DNA of 11,840 nt from an uncultured Bacteroides sp. (GCA_900546355.1 URCM01000095.1:1-11840), one strand, 5' to 3'; counted from the first letter of the stretch, positions 1-9,082 are shown. Numbers and translations are program-made. The notes: generated by a model from the letters alone, not told the origin.

Positions 1-32
1 GGATACATCAAGCCAAGAAAAACTTTTTGGAG

Positions 33-50
33 AAATTCAAAACAGCTTCT
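33..50 (-). repeat. 18-bp repeat, left copy
   Basis: On the minus strand this reads AGAAGCTGTTTTGAATTT and starts with the last base of the CHR gene's stop codon. It is identical to 11791-11808 on the plus strand. Five bases on each side (30-34 and 47-51) also form a small GAGAA/TTCTC stem, and outward of it is an imperfect palindrome at 13-30 rich in A and T runs, which may act as a terminator. Confidence 0.6.
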
Positions 51-616
51 CAATTATACACAATGTATCCCACTATACCGCTTATTACGATAAGAAGTAT
101 CGGATTGGTTTTGAAACGGTAGGAGGCAATAAATACAGCAAGGAATAATGCGGCGCTGACAATGGTTTGCAGATAGCCGGTACCGAAGTTTTCTCCATTC
201 ATTAATACTAAAGCTGCGGCTGCCAGCAAACCTACTACACCAGGACGTAATCCGCTAAACACTGCAGTTACAGCGGGATGTTTCTGATATTTAAGAAAGA
301 AACGGCTGATAAATATCATCAGAATAAACGAGGGCAGCACTACGGCACCTGTCGTAATGATAGAACCCAGAATACCCATGGCATGCGAATAGCCTGCGCC
401 TACTACCGCCGAATAGCCTACATAGGTGGCAGAATTGATGCCGATAGGTCCCGGTGTCATTTGACTGATGGCGATAATATCAGTAAACTCGGTTGAGGTA
501 AGCCATTCGTGACGGGTTACCACTTCACCTTGTATCATAGATATCATGGCATAGCCTCCGCCGAACCCGAAAAGACCGATTTTAAAGAATGTGTAGAAAA
601 GTTGTAAGAAAAGCAT
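50..616 (-). CDS. Chromate transporter (CHR) family half-size protein, second of pair
   Basis: Membrane protein of 188 residues with one CHR domain, about half the length of two-domain ChrA. Family members export chromate by ion-coupled antiport; many short homologues have no proven substrate. Visible family signatures are GGGYAMI near residues 19-25, the QMTPGPIGIN stretch at about 52-61, and FSGLRPGVVGLLAAAA at about 120-135. Hydrophobic segments lie near residues 55-75, 80-108, 118-138, 150-165 and 171-187. The ATG at 616 opens directly into the amphipathic MLFLQLFYTFFKIG segment typical of the family. The gene lies 77 nt after the other CHR gene on the same strand. Short CHR proteins are usually encoded as adjacent pairs and, in characterised cases, both are needed, so I infer a heteromeric transporter. 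This partner keeps the classical PGP motif. Family assignment is firm; chromate as the natural substrate is not shown. Confidence 0.93.
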   Translation of the reverse strand: MLFLQLFYTFFKIGLFGFGGGYAMISMIQGEVVTRHEWLTSTEFTDIIAISQMTPGPIGINSATYVGYSAVVGAGYSHAMGILGSIITTGAVVLPSFILMIFISRFFLKYQKHPAVTAVFSGLRPGVVGLLAAAALVLMNGENFGTGYLQTIVSAALFLAVFIASYRFKTNPILLIVISGIVGYIVYN

Positions 617-693
617 TTGTGTCTGAGTTAATAGTTAATAATTAAGTAAGAATGAATAATGAAAGTTGGCACTTTAAACCGGCGTATGTCAAG

Positions 694-1233
694 TCAGCTT
701 TTAGTTTTCAACTTTCCATAGATGTATCCGCCCAGCCCGCTCAGGATGATGACGTAAATGGGCGAAAAGTCTAAAAGCCATATCAAAAAGGCAGAAACAA
801 TAGGTATCCACACGTTATAACGGTTGATGCGTGCCGACTTTGCCATTTTGAAAGTAGGGGCGGCAATCAATGCTACAACGGCTGGACGGATACCCTTGAA
901 CACACTTTCCACTGCCGGATATTGCTTAAATTGCTGAAAGAAAAGGGCGATGCCAAGGATGACAAGAAAAGAAGGCAGGATGGTACCCAATGCCATCCAA
1001 AAGGCACCCCAGAAACGTCGGAGCTTATAGCCTATAAAGATGGCAATGTTGACCGCAAAGATGCCAGGCACGGTTTGTGCCAATGCCATGAGGTCGAGGA
1101 AATCTTCGCGTGTAATCCATTTCCTTTTATCGACCAGCTCATTTTCTATCAATGGTACCATGGCATACCCCCCGCCAATGGTAAACATTCCGATACGGGT
1201 GAAAATGAGGAAAGATTTGATGTAAAAATTCAT
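694..1233 (-). CDS. Chromate transporter (CHR) family half-size protein, first of pair
   Basis: Membrane protein of 179 residues with one CHR domain, the upstream member of the pair. It shares with its neighbour GGGYAMV (about 20-26), an acidic E-N-E-L-V stretch before K-W (about 30-39), and FKGIRPAVVALIAAP (about 112-126). Where the partner has TPGPIGIN, this one reads VPGIFAVN (about 55-62), so the second proline of the PGP motif is replaced. The two proteins are therefore clearly diverged and not a recent duplication. Hydrophobic segments lie near residues 50-68, 74-100, 112-126, 141-155 and 157-173. The start at 1233 has an A-rich leader on its 5' side, typical of Bacteroides translation starts that lack a strong Shine-Dalgarno. 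It begins 65 nt after the hybrid regulator stop with no recognisable promoter between, so co-transcription with that gene is likely. Substrate unproven. Confidence 0.93.
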   Translation of the reverse strand: MNFYIKSFLIFTRIGMFTIGGGYAMVPLIENELVDKRKWITREDFLDLMALAQTVPGIFAVNIAIFIGYKLRRFWGAFWMALGTILPSFLVILGIALFFQQFKQYPAVESVFKGIRPAVVALIAAPTFKMAKSARINRYNVWIPIVSAFLIWLLDFSPIYVIILSGLGGYIYGKLKTKS

Positions 1234-1275
1234 ATCGTTTTATTTACTGTTTTGTTATTTGTAATTTGTTTTTTT

Positions 1276-1292
1276 TCCCAAGAAAGTTGGGA
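1276..1292 (-). other. Short hairpin between hybrid regulator and CHR pair
   Basis: TCCCAA and TTGGGA form a 6-bp stem with a 5-nt loop, 6 nt after the regulator stop codon. On the minus strand it is followed by eight A residues, not U, so it is not an intrinsic terminator for the regulator. The A-rich stretch that follows (repeated ACAAAT/ACAAA units down to the CHR start at 1233) looks like a Bacteroides translation-enhancing leader. It may mark an RNA processing point inside one transcript. Confidence 0.5.
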
Positions 1293-1298
1293 GAAGCT

Positions 1299-4200
1299 TC
1301 ATTCATTCTTCTTATACACACTGGGCGGTACACCATAAAACTTCTTGAATGCGTCCGCAAAATATTTCGGGTCGGCAAACCCCATGCGGTCGGATACTTC
1401 TGCTACGGTATATCGCTGGCTTTTCAACAAAATTGCCGCTTCTTGCATACGGATGTTGCGAATGAATTCGTTAGGCGGTATGCCGGTCAGTGCTTTTATT
1501 TTGTTATAAAATCCGGTGCGGCTCATATTCATTTCCGCGCATAATGTGTCTACGGTAAAGTCACCCCCTAAGTTTTCCTTAACGGAGAAAGTAACCCGGC
1601 GTATGAACTCGTTGTCTAATTCTGATGGAAGAGGAATATCTTCGGCCGGCGGGTCTGTTTTTATCGAAGCTTGTTGCAGCTTTTTGCGGATAAGTTCACG
1701 ATTTTCCAACAAATTGCTGATGTTTGCCTTTAGCACGGTCAGGTCGAATGGCTTCACAATGTACATATCCGCTTTAGTCTGCAAACCTCGTAAAATGTCT
1801 TCCCGGGTACCTAAGGCTGTGAGCAAAATAATAGGTATATGGCTAGTCTCTATATTGCTTTTCAAAATGCCGCACATCTTTTCACCATCCATTACAGGCA
1901 TCATTACATCGGAGATGACCAAATCGGGTGGGGTAATGCTTATCTTGTCAAGGGCTTCTTGTCCGTTGCCGGCTTCTTCCGTGCGGTAAGTGTCAGCTAG
2001 ACTTTCGGCTAAGAAGGTGCGCAATCCTACATTGTCTTCTACTATTAAAATAAGAGGCGCATCAAGAACTGTTTGCTTTGAAATCGTGCAGGGAACATCC
2101 GTCCATATTCTTTCCACTTGTTCTTCTTCTGACAAGATTCCATCAGGGATATTTCCGGCCTGATACCGGTAACGTTCACTTCGGATAGGGAAACTCAAGG
2201 CAAAAGTGGTGCCTACTCCTTCTGTGCTGGTATAACTTATCCGTCCTTCGTGGTTGCGGATCAAACGATAGGTAAGCAACATCCCAATGCCTGAACCTGT
2301 AATAAGCTGGTTGGTGGCATTCTCTCCACGGAAGAGGAACCGGAACATTTTCTTCTGGTCTTCTTTGGGTATGCCTATACCGGTGTCTTCGATGTTTAGC
2401 GTCCAACGGTTTTTGGCACTTCCGGCAGTTATTTGTATTTCTCCTCCATGGGGCGTGTATTTTAAGGCGTTGCTGATGAGGTTGCGCAAGATAGAATCCA
2501 TTTTGTTCCGGTCTATCCAGGCTTCAAGTTTTTGAGGTGTACCTGTATAGTGTAAAGTGATTCCTTTTTGCTCTGCATAGGCTTCAAATTGCTTCAGGTA
2601 AGCCTGTAGGTATGCATTCAGTTCGCAATGTGATACCTTTGCTTGCGAGCTATAATAGCTTTCTTTCTGGAAGTTGATGAGGTTATCAGCCAAATCGGAT
2701 AAGTTTTCCGTACTTTGCAGAGCAAGATTGAGGTTTCTCACCCCTTTTTCACTCAAAGGCTCGTTTTTCAAGATTTCACCTAAAGGTGCCTTGATCAGTG
2801 TAAGTGGCGTGCGGATATCGTGTGCCGTATGAATAAAGAAATTGATTTTTTCTTGCGACACCTGTTTCTCATGCCGGATAATCTTAATACGAATAATAAT
2901 CCATGCAATTCCGATAATGATAAGGGCATATCCTAAGAATGCCCAAAAGGTAAGCCATGCGGGGCGTCCTATCAGGATGCGGATGCTTCTTTCTTCCACC
3001 AGTTGATGGCTATCGGTCAATATTGCCCGCACACGAAGTGTATAGTTGCCAGGCGAAAGGTTCGTATATTGGATGAGTCCGTCGCTGGCAAGAGGCGACC
3101 AATGGTCGTAGAACCCTTCCAATATCCAGCTATAAGCAATATCGGAAGGATTGTCAAAATTGATGGATGACACGTTAAGCGAGAATGTATTTTGGTCATA
3201 TCGCAATTTAATCAGACCGGTTTGGTCGATGGGCAGGGAAAGCGGAGAATCTTTTTCACCCGGATGTACGGTGCGATACATGATTTTAAGATTGCTAAGC
3301 ACAATGTGGCTATAAAATTCGGTCGGCAGCCGGATGTCATCGGGTAGGATAATAGCACCTTCGTTGCTTCCGAATATAAGGAGGCCGTCACGCGTATGAA
3401 TGGCGGCATTGGGATTAAAGCTGGCAGCGAGGAGACCTTGTTCCTTAGTCCAGTTGGTGAAGGTTTTATGGGTGCGGTCGAAAAAAGACAGACCATTCTC
3501 GGTGCCGATATAGAAGTTCCCGTTACGGTCTGGAGTGATGCTGTATATATTATCACTTCCTATGCCGCTATTTTCGGTATGATAGTGGGTAAACGTTGTC
3601 TTACCTTGGGGCAAGATGAATAAACCGTTGCCATACGTACCGATATAGGTATGGTGTGCGCTATCTGTATAAACCACATTGATGCATCCCATTTGATCAT
3701 TTTCTATCGGCTGAAAGGTGTGGTTCGTTTTATTGAAAACATAGATACCATTGATAGTCCCTATCCACAGTGATTGTTTGTTTCTTTGATGGATAGTAGT
3801 CACAGGGTATCCGATGTTGTATTCGGTAGTAAGGCCGGTACGGGGATTGTATGCTTTTAAACGGTAAAAGCCTCCTGTCCATACCAATCCGTCCTCATCG
3901 CGGTAAATGCATCGGATGTATTTATCCGGACTTTTATCTGGAGTGACGCTATGTTGTTGGTAGAAAGTAGTTTCTTTGGTATGCTTGTTTATCATGTAAA
4001 TGCCGGACATATAACCTCCGGCAAGGATGACTCCGGGCTTCACTTCGCAGAGCGAGGAGAAAATACGGTTTTCACTTTCATTGATTGTATTTGTATCATC
4101 GGTGAGGAAGTTAATCCATTGGTCTTTATCCTTTTTATAACAGCTTACCCCGTTGTTGGTGGCATACCAGATGTCACCCTCGGTGTCCTCTAAGATGCCA

Positions 4201-5273
4201 TTTATGCAATTATTGGCAAGTGAATGCGGATTGTTTGGCGAGTGCTTGACCCATTTATAACTGGGATATTGTTCGGAATAAACGGTAATTCCCGTAGGGT
4301 AAACCACGATCCAAAGTCTGCCTGACTGGTCTTGATAAATGTCTTTGATAATATTCCCGTTCATCTTGTTCGGTGTATGCGGGTCTTCACGTAAGAATGG
4401 AGCAAGATGCTGCCGTTTCATATCTAACCGATATATACCTTTTCCATCGGTAGCAATGTAAAGTGTGTCGGGATGCAGACGGTCGGAAATAATAGTATTG
4501 ATGCCGATGTCTTTCATCGATTCTCCCATGGAAGTGAGCTTCCTTTCTTGTGGGTCGTAAATAAAAAGCTCGTCTAACAAGTTATTGATGACTAACATTT
4601 TCGAAGGCTGATGATAATAAATGTAGTCTATCAGCTGGAGAGAGGGCAAGTCTATCTGTTCCGCCTTTTCCATTTGGTTCCCTTTAAGGCTGACTTTATA
4701 CAGGTTCCGTTCCGCGGCAAGGTAATATATTGTGTCGTCATGGGTCTGGGTAATGCTGGTTATTTTTCCTTTAAGCGGATGGGTAAACTGATGAACCTGA
4801 TTCTTTGCGATGTCGTATAAAAAGATATATTGGTCTATACAGAACCATGTCCGGTTTGCATCGTCCATGTAGATAGCGGATATGGGACGTTTCTTGAATT
4901 CTGGAAAACGTTGTTTCAAGTCGAACACAAGCTGGGACGAATCTTTCCGCTCATCGTACCGGAAAAGGAATCCGTCTTTTCCTATCTCGTATACCGTCCC
5001 GTCCGAATCGGTATGAAGTGTATTCAGGTTCGGGTAAAAATTCAATGCCTTTTCCTTTCGGAAAAGATTGTAATGCGTAAAGCGTTTCCCGTCGTAGCGG
5101 TCTATGCCTTTATGGGTTAGCACCCAAATATAGTATTGTTTCCCTTGTTCGATGGAGAGTACCCGTCTGCTGCCAAGTCCGTTATCCATGTCGATGTATT
5201 CGAATATCTGGGCGCTTGCAGGGAACAAGGAGACCAGTATCAGCCCTATCAGAATAAAGAACTTATGTAGCAT
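1299..5273 (-). CDS. Hybrid two-component system sensor kinase / response regulator (HTCS) with AraC output domain
   Basis: One-protein signalling system of about 1324 residues. Numbering is from the ATG at 5273, chosen because MLHKFFILIGLILVSLFPASA is a proper signal peptide; the frame stays open to 5318 but the added residues are not signal-like. Order: signal peptide (1-21); periplasmic beta-propeller repeats (about 25-650); Y_Y_Y-type Ig-like domain (about 695-765); one membrane helix (about 773-797); HisKA with AHDIRTPLTLI, phospho-acceptor His near 818; HATPase with N-box (LRNLISNALKYTP, near 930), DTGIGIP (near 963) and GSGIGML (near 993); receiver domain (about 1080-1190) with acceptor Asp near 1122 in VISDVMMPVMDG and conserved Lys near 1174 in IVKPF; AraC-type HTH (about 1225-1322). 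All catalytic residues are present. The family usually senses glycan fragments and switches on an adjacent polysaccharide locus; none is visible here, so the ligand is unknown. Next on the strand is the CHR pair. Confidence 0.97.
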   Translation of the reverse strand: MLHKFFILIGLILVSLFPASAQIFEYIDMDNGLGSRRVLSIEQGKQYYIWVLTHKGIDRYDGKRFTHYNLFRKEKALNFYPNLNTLHTDSDGTVYEIGKDGFLFRYDERKDSSQLVFDLKQRFPEFKKRPISAIYMDDANRTWFCIDQYIFLYDIAKNQVHQFTHPLKGKITSITQTHDDTIYYLAAERNLYKVSLKGNQMEKAEQIDLPSLQLIDYIYYHQPSKMLVINNLLDELFIYDPQERKLTSMGESMKDIGINTIISDRLHPDTLYIATDGKGIYRLDMKRQHLAPFLREDPHTPNKMNGNIIKDIYQDQSGRLWIVVYPTGITVYSEQYPSYKWVKHSPNNPHSLANNCINGILEDTEGDIWYATNNGVSCYKKDKDQWINFLTDDTNTINESENRIFSSLCEVKPGVILAGGYMSGIYMINKHTKETTFYQQHSVTPDKSPDKYIRCIYRDEDGLVWTGGFYRLKAYNPRTGLTTEYNIGYPVTTIHQRNKQSLWIGTINGIYVFNKTNHTFQPIENDQMGCINVVYTDSAHHTYIGTYGNGLFILPQGKTTFTHYHTENSGIGSDNIYSITPDRNGNFYIGTENGLSFFDRTHKTFTNWTKEQGLLAASFNPNAAIHTRDGLLIFGSNEGAIILPDDIRLPTEFYSHIVLSNLKIMYRTVHPGEKDSPLSLPIDQTGLIKLRYDQNTFSLNVSSINFDNPSDIAYSWILEGFYDHWSPLASDGLIQYTNLSPGNYTLRVRAILTDSHQLVEERSIRILIGRPAWLTFWAFLGYALIIIGIAWIIIRIKIIRHEKQVSQEKINFFIHTAHDIRTPLTLIKAPLGEILKNEPLSEKGVRNLNLALQSTENLSDLADNLINFQKESYYSSQAKVSHCELNAYLQAYLKQFEAYAEQKGITLHYTGTPQKLEAWIDRNKMDSILRNLISNALKYTPHGGEIQITAGSAKNRWTLNIEDTGIGIPKEDQKKMFRFLFRGENATNQLITGSGIGMLLTYRLIRNHEGRISYTSTEGVGTTFALSFPIRSERYRYQAGNIPDGILSEEEQVERIWTDVPCTISKQTVLDAPLILIVEDNVGLRTFLAESLADTYRTEEAGNGQEALDKISITPPDLVISDVMMPVMDGEKMCGILKSNIETSHIPIILLTALGTREDILRGLQTKADMYIVKPFDLTVLKANISNLLENRELIRKKLQQASIKTDPPAEDIPLPSELDNEFIRRVTFSVKENLGGDFTVDTLCAEMNMSRTGFYNKIKALTGIPPNEFIRNIRMQEAAILLKSQRYTVAEVSDRMGFADPKYFADAFKKFYGVPPSVYKKNE

Positions 5274-5304
5274 AACAGAAAAGTTTGAATGGTATTGAAT
5301 ATTC

Positions 5305-5364
5305 ACCACAGAGTACACAAAGGAATACAGGCTTTCTAATTTTTCCTCTGTGATACTCTGTGGT
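5305..5364 (-). repeat. Long imperfect inverted repeat (hairpin) between purL and the hybrid regulator
   Basis: The arms at 5305-5325 and 5343-5364 are complementary over 21 positions, around a 17-nt loop. In minus-strand RNA the only faults are one bulged base and one G-U pair (5348 with 5320); in plus-strand RNA that G-U becomes a C-A mismatch, so the fold is better in the strand that carries purL and the regulator. The arm is itself built from CACAGAG twice, 3 nt apart. It begins 16 nt after the purL stop and ends 31 nt before the regulator ATG. No U-run follows, so it is not a textbook terminator; it might still limit read-through, protect the purL 3' end, or be a dispersed repeat. Confidence 0.75.
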
Positions 5365-5380
5365 AAAAACAGAATAATGG

Positions 5381-8300
5381 TTACTTATGCGTTTCTACCC
5401 ACTTGCGTGCATTGACGAAAGCTTCCATCCACGGAGTGATTTGGTCTTCGTGAATGCGGTCGGCAGGATAGTAGGCATTGTTCCAGGGGAAGCAGGCACG
5501 TTCCAGATGCGGCATCATCGCCAGATGGCGTCCATCCTGGCTGGCGATACCTGCCACGCTATAGTCTGAACCGTTCGGATTGCCCGGATATTCATCATAC
5601 GAATATTTCAATACTACGTTGTAGTGGTCTTCGGGGTAAGGCAGAGAGAACTTGCCTTCGCCATGAGCCACCCAGATGCCTAACTTCGAACCGCTGAGCG
5701 AACCGAACATTACGCTCCGGTTCATCGGTACGGTCACGCCCAAGAATGCCGATTCGAACTTATGCGAATCGTTGTGAAGCATCTTGCCTTGTTTCTTGTC
5801 TTCGGGAGTAATCAGACCCAATTCCATCATCAGCTGGCAACCGTTGCATACACCCAATGACAGCGTGTCTTTGCGTGCGTAGAAGTTATCAAGTGCCGTT
5901 TTGGCTTTCGGGTTGAACAGGAAGGTCCCTGCCCATCCTTTGGCTGAACCTAATACATCTGAATTGGAGAATCCGCCGCAGAACACAATCATATTGATGT
6001 CCTCTAAGGTTTCACGTCCGCTCACCAGGTCGGTCATCGTCACGTCTTTCACATCGAAGCCAGCCAAGTAGAGCATATAAGCCATTTCGCGTTCGCCATT
6101 GGTTCCTTTCTCACGGATAATCGCTGCCTTGATGCCACTTGGTGTACGGCGGTCGGGATTAAGTCCGAATTGTGAAAGTTTGCCTTTGAATGAAGGAGCG
6201 AATACGATTTCCAGCGGTTGTTCTTTGTAATTTTCGAAACGCTTCTTTGCACATCCGTTCATGCTCTGTTTGCGGTCGAGTAGGTAAGAGGTAGAATACC
6301 ATACATCACGCAAATAATCGATACCGAACTGGTAAGTAGCGTCGTTTAATGTAACAAGTATATGACGTTCTTCGGAAGGAGTACCCAGTTTTACGAAACC
6401 TACGCCTGCATCTTCCAATATTTTCTTCACTTCGTGCTTGTGTTTGTCGGCGATCTGGATTACCACACCCGGATTTTCGGCGAAGAGAATCTTTACGATG
6501 TCTTCGTGCTTGAATTTGTCGAGGTTGATTTCCATACCACCTTCTGTATTGGCAAAGCACATTTCGAGCAAAGTAGTGATAAGACCTCCGGCTGAGATAT
6601 CGTGTCCTGCCAAAATCAAACCCTTGTTCACCAATTCCTGAATGGCAAGGAATGCATCGCGGAAATATTCCGGATTTTGCACGGTAGGTACATCATCGCC
6701 TATCTTGTTCTGGGACTGGGCAAATGCCGAACCTCCCAGGCGAAGCTGGTCAAAGCTGAAGTCGATGTGATAGAAAGTAGTTTTCGGGTTGTTTACCATT
6801 ACCGGAGAAACCACTTTCTTGATATCCGACACTTCGCCTCCAGCAGATACGATGACCGTTCCCGGACTGATAATCTTTTCTCCATTCGGGTATTTCTGGG
6901 TCATCGAAAGCGAATCTTTGCCTGTAGGCACATTGATTTGCAAGGCACAACAGAAGTCCGACAAGGCTTTTACCGCTGTATAAAGGCGTGCATCTTCACC
7001 TTCTTGCGAGCGGCAGGGCCACATCCAGTTAGCCGAAAGCGAGAGGCTGTCCATACCATCTGCCAAAGGTGCCCACACGATGTTGGTCAAGGCTTCGGCT
7101 ACAGACAATACCGAGCCGTATGCCGGATTGGCAAGACCTGCTTGCGGAGCATGTCCCAAAGCTGTCGCGATACCTTTCTCGCCCCGGTAGTCGAGCGCTA
7201 CTACACCACAGTCGCTCAAAGGCAATTGAAGTTCGCCCTGACATTGCTGGCGTGCGATTTTACCTGTAACCGAGCGGTCTACTTTGTTGGTTAACCAATC
7301 TTTACAAGCTACGGCTTCCAGTTGGAGCACACGGCGCACGTATTCGTTCAGTTTGGTTACATCGTAGGTCACGTTTTCATAGTGACGTTCTACGGTCTTG
7401 TCTACCATGTATGTTTTAGGTGAAGACCCGAACATCTGGTCTACGGCAAGGTCGAACGGACGTACACCGTCGGCTTGCTCGAAAGCAAAGCGATGGTCTC
7501 CTGTCGTTTCTCCCACTACATACATCGGGGCACGTTCGCGTTCGGCTATCTTCTTCACATGTTCGATAGATTCTTCTTCAATCAGCAGGCCCATACGTTC
7601 CTGCGATTCGTTGGCGATGATTTCTTTTGCCGAGAGTGTTTCGTCTCCGATAGGAAGTTTGTCCATGTGGATCAATCCACCGCAATCCTCAACCAATTCC
7701 GACAAGCAGTTGACGTGGCCTGCCGAACCGTGGTCGTGGATGGAAACAATGGGGTTGGTATCTTCTTCGCACAAGGCACGTACTACGTTATAAGCACGTT
7801 TTTGCATTTCGGCGTTCGCACGTTGCACGGCATTCAGCTCGATGCCCGATGAATAACGTCCGGTTTCTACCGATGATACCGAACCGCCTCCCAGTCCGAT
7901 GCGGTAATTATCACCTCCTAATACTACGATTTCATCTCCCGCTTCGGGTGTACCTTTCAAGCAATCGCGTTTCGTTCCGTAGCCCACACCTCCGGCAAGC
8001 ATAATCACTTTGTCGTAAGCATATTTCTCATTGTTTTCCTGATGCTCAAAGGTCAATACCGAACCGCAAATCAAAGGCTGACCGAACTTGTTGCCGAAGT
8101 CGGAAGCACCGTTTGAAGCTTTGATAAGGATTTGTTCGGGTGTCTGGTACAGCCATTTGCGCACGGGCAGGATGTCTTCCCATTCGCGTCCTTCATCGGT
8201 ACGGGGATAAGAAGTCATATAAACCGCTGTACCTGCTATCGGCCACGAGCCTTTTCCACCGCCCATACGGTCGCGGATTTCACCTCCGGTACCTGTCGAT

Positions 8301-9082
8301 GCGCCATTGAACGGCTCTACCGTAGTAGGGAAGTTATGGGTTTCCGCCTTCAGGGAGATGACGGTCTTGATATCCTTAATGATGAAATAGTCGGATGTTG
8401 AATGGTCGGCGGGAGCGAATTGCTCTACTACGGGGCCTTCGGCAAAAGCCACATTGTCCTTATAAGCCGAGATAATCTTATTGGGGTTTTCTTGAGTGGT
8501 TTTCTTAATCATCTGGAACAAGGATGACTCCATTTCCTTCCCGTCGATAATGAAAGTACCGCCGAATATCTTGTGACGGCAATGTTCTGAGTTGATTTGT
8601 GCGAAACCGAATACTTCCGAGTCGGTCAGCTTGCGTCCCAGGTCTTTCTCTACTTTCAGCAGGTAGTCCATTTCCTCGCGTGAGAGTGCCAGGCCTTCCT
8701 GTTCGTTGTAAGCCTCCAGGTCATCGATGTAGATGATGGGCTGGGGTTTGATGTTCACGTCAAATATCTGTTGGTTGAGTCCGTGATACATGCGTTGCAG
8801 CATCGGGTCGTGCTCCGCGTTTTCGTCTTTCACGGGGAAGTATTCCTCAATACGGTGGATGCCTGCAAGTCCCATGTTCTGGGTAATCTCTACCGCATTC
8901 GTACTCCACGGTGTAATCATTTCACGGCGCGGGCCGATGAACCAACCTTGTAAATTCTCTTCTTTTTCTACCGTTGCGTTTCCATACAGCCAACTCAGTT
9001 TCTTGATGTCGTCTGCATTCATTTCCTTGTTGCATTGGGTAGCAATCACACTTTGATTGGGTGTTCTGAAAAATAGAATCAT
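5381..9082 (-). CDS. purL: Phosphoribosylformylglycinamidine synthase (FGAM synthetase), large single-chain type
   Basis: Fourth step of purine synthesis in the cytosol: FGAR + ATP + glutamine gives FGAM. The protein is about 1233 residues, close to the single-chain PurL length of roughly 1200-1300, and complete. Numbering from the ATG at 9082: N-terminal PurS-like part (about 1-140); linker and first AIRS-like half with GFAQINSEHCRHK (near 159-171), SLKAETHNFPTTVEPFNGAS (near 243-262) and GGGKGSWPIAG (near 274-284); second half with HDISAGGL (near 827-834); C-terminal class I glutaminase with nucleophile Cys in LGVCNGCQL (near 1079) and His/Glu in MPHLE (near 1192 and 1194). The frame is open to an ATG at 9121, but that lies at the predicted transcription start, so I prefer 9082, which begins MILFFRTP. 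The gene has its own promoter and a leader of only about 40 nt, with no room for a purine riboswitch. Confidence 0.99.
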   Translation of the reverse strand: MILFFRTPNQSVIATQCNKEMNADDIKKLSWLYGNATVEKEENLQGWFIGPRREMITPWSTNAVEITQNMGLAGIHRIEEYFPVKDENAEHDPMLQRMYHGLNQQIFDVNIKPQPIIYIDDLEAYNEQEGLALSREEMDYLLKVEKDLGRKLTDSEVFGFAQINSEHCRHKIFGGTFIIDGKEMESSLFQMIKKTTQENPNKIISAYKDNVAFAEGPVVEQFAPADHSTSDYFIIKDIKTVISLKAETHNFPTTVEPFNGASTGTGGEIRDRMGGGKGSWPIAGTAVYMTSYPRTDEGREWEDILPVRKWLYQTPEQILIKASNGASDFGNKFGQPLICGSVLTFEHQENNEKYAYDKVIMLAGGVGYGTKRDCLKGTPEAGDEIVVLGGDNYRIGLGGGSVSSVETGRYSSGIELNAVQRANAEMQKRAYNVVRALCEEDTNPIVSIHDHGSAGHVNCLSELVEDCGGLIHMDKLPIGDETLSAKEIIANESQERMGLLIEEESIEHVKKIAERERAPMYVVGETTGDHRFAFEQADGVRPFDLAVDQMFGSSPKTYMVDKTVERHYENVTYDVTKLNEYVRRVLQLEAVACKDWLTNKVDRSVTGKIARQQCQGELQLPLSDCGVVALDYRGEKGIATALGHAPQAGLANPAYGSVLSVAEALTNIVWAPLADGMDSLSLSANWMWPCRSQEGEDARLYTAVKALSDFCCALQINVPTGKDSLSMTQKYPNGEKIISPGTVIVSAGGEVSDIKKVVSPVMVNNPKTTFYHIDFSFDQLRLGGSAFAQSQNKIGDDVPTVQNPEYFRDAFLAIQELVNKGLILAGHDISAGGLITTLLEMCFANTEGGMEINLDKFKHEDIVKILFAENPGVVIQIADKHKHEVKKILEDAGVGFVKLGTPSEERHILVTLNDATYQFGIDYLRDVWYSTSYLLDRKQSMNGCAKKRFENYKEQPLEIVFAPSFKGKLSQFGLNPDRRTPSGIKAAIIREKGTNGEREMAYMLYLAGFDVKDVTMTDLVSGRETLEDINMIVFCGGFSNSDVLGSAKGWAGTFLFNPKAKTALDNFYARKDTLSLGVCNGCQLMMELGLITPEDKKQGKMLHNDSHKFESAFLGVTVPMNRSVMFGSLSGSKLGIWVAHGEGKFSLPYPEDHYNVVLKYSYDEYPGNPNGSDYSVAGIASQDGRHLAMMPHLERACFPWNNAYYPADRIHEDQITPWMEAFVNARKWVETHK

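Noticed and set aside
1276..1292. Rho-independent terminator after the hybrid regulator
   Set aside because: The stem is followed by A residues, not T, on the minus strand; on the plus strand the T run precedes the stem. Neither orientation fits.
922..1338. Plus-strand open frame of 138 codons over the first CHR gene
   Set aside because: Antisense to a clear membrane-protein gene, low-complexity charged translation, no promoter. Shadow frame.
5318..5325. -7 box (TTCCTTTG, minus strand) for the hybrid regulator
   Set aside because: One mismatch to TAnnTTTG, no -33 element at the right distance, and it falls within the hairpin arm. Too weak to list as a promoter.
6602..7294. Plus-strand open frame of 230 codons inside purL
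   Set aside because: Antisense to a conserved enzyme region; the translation is rich in Cys, Arg and His with no recognisable domain. Shadow frame.
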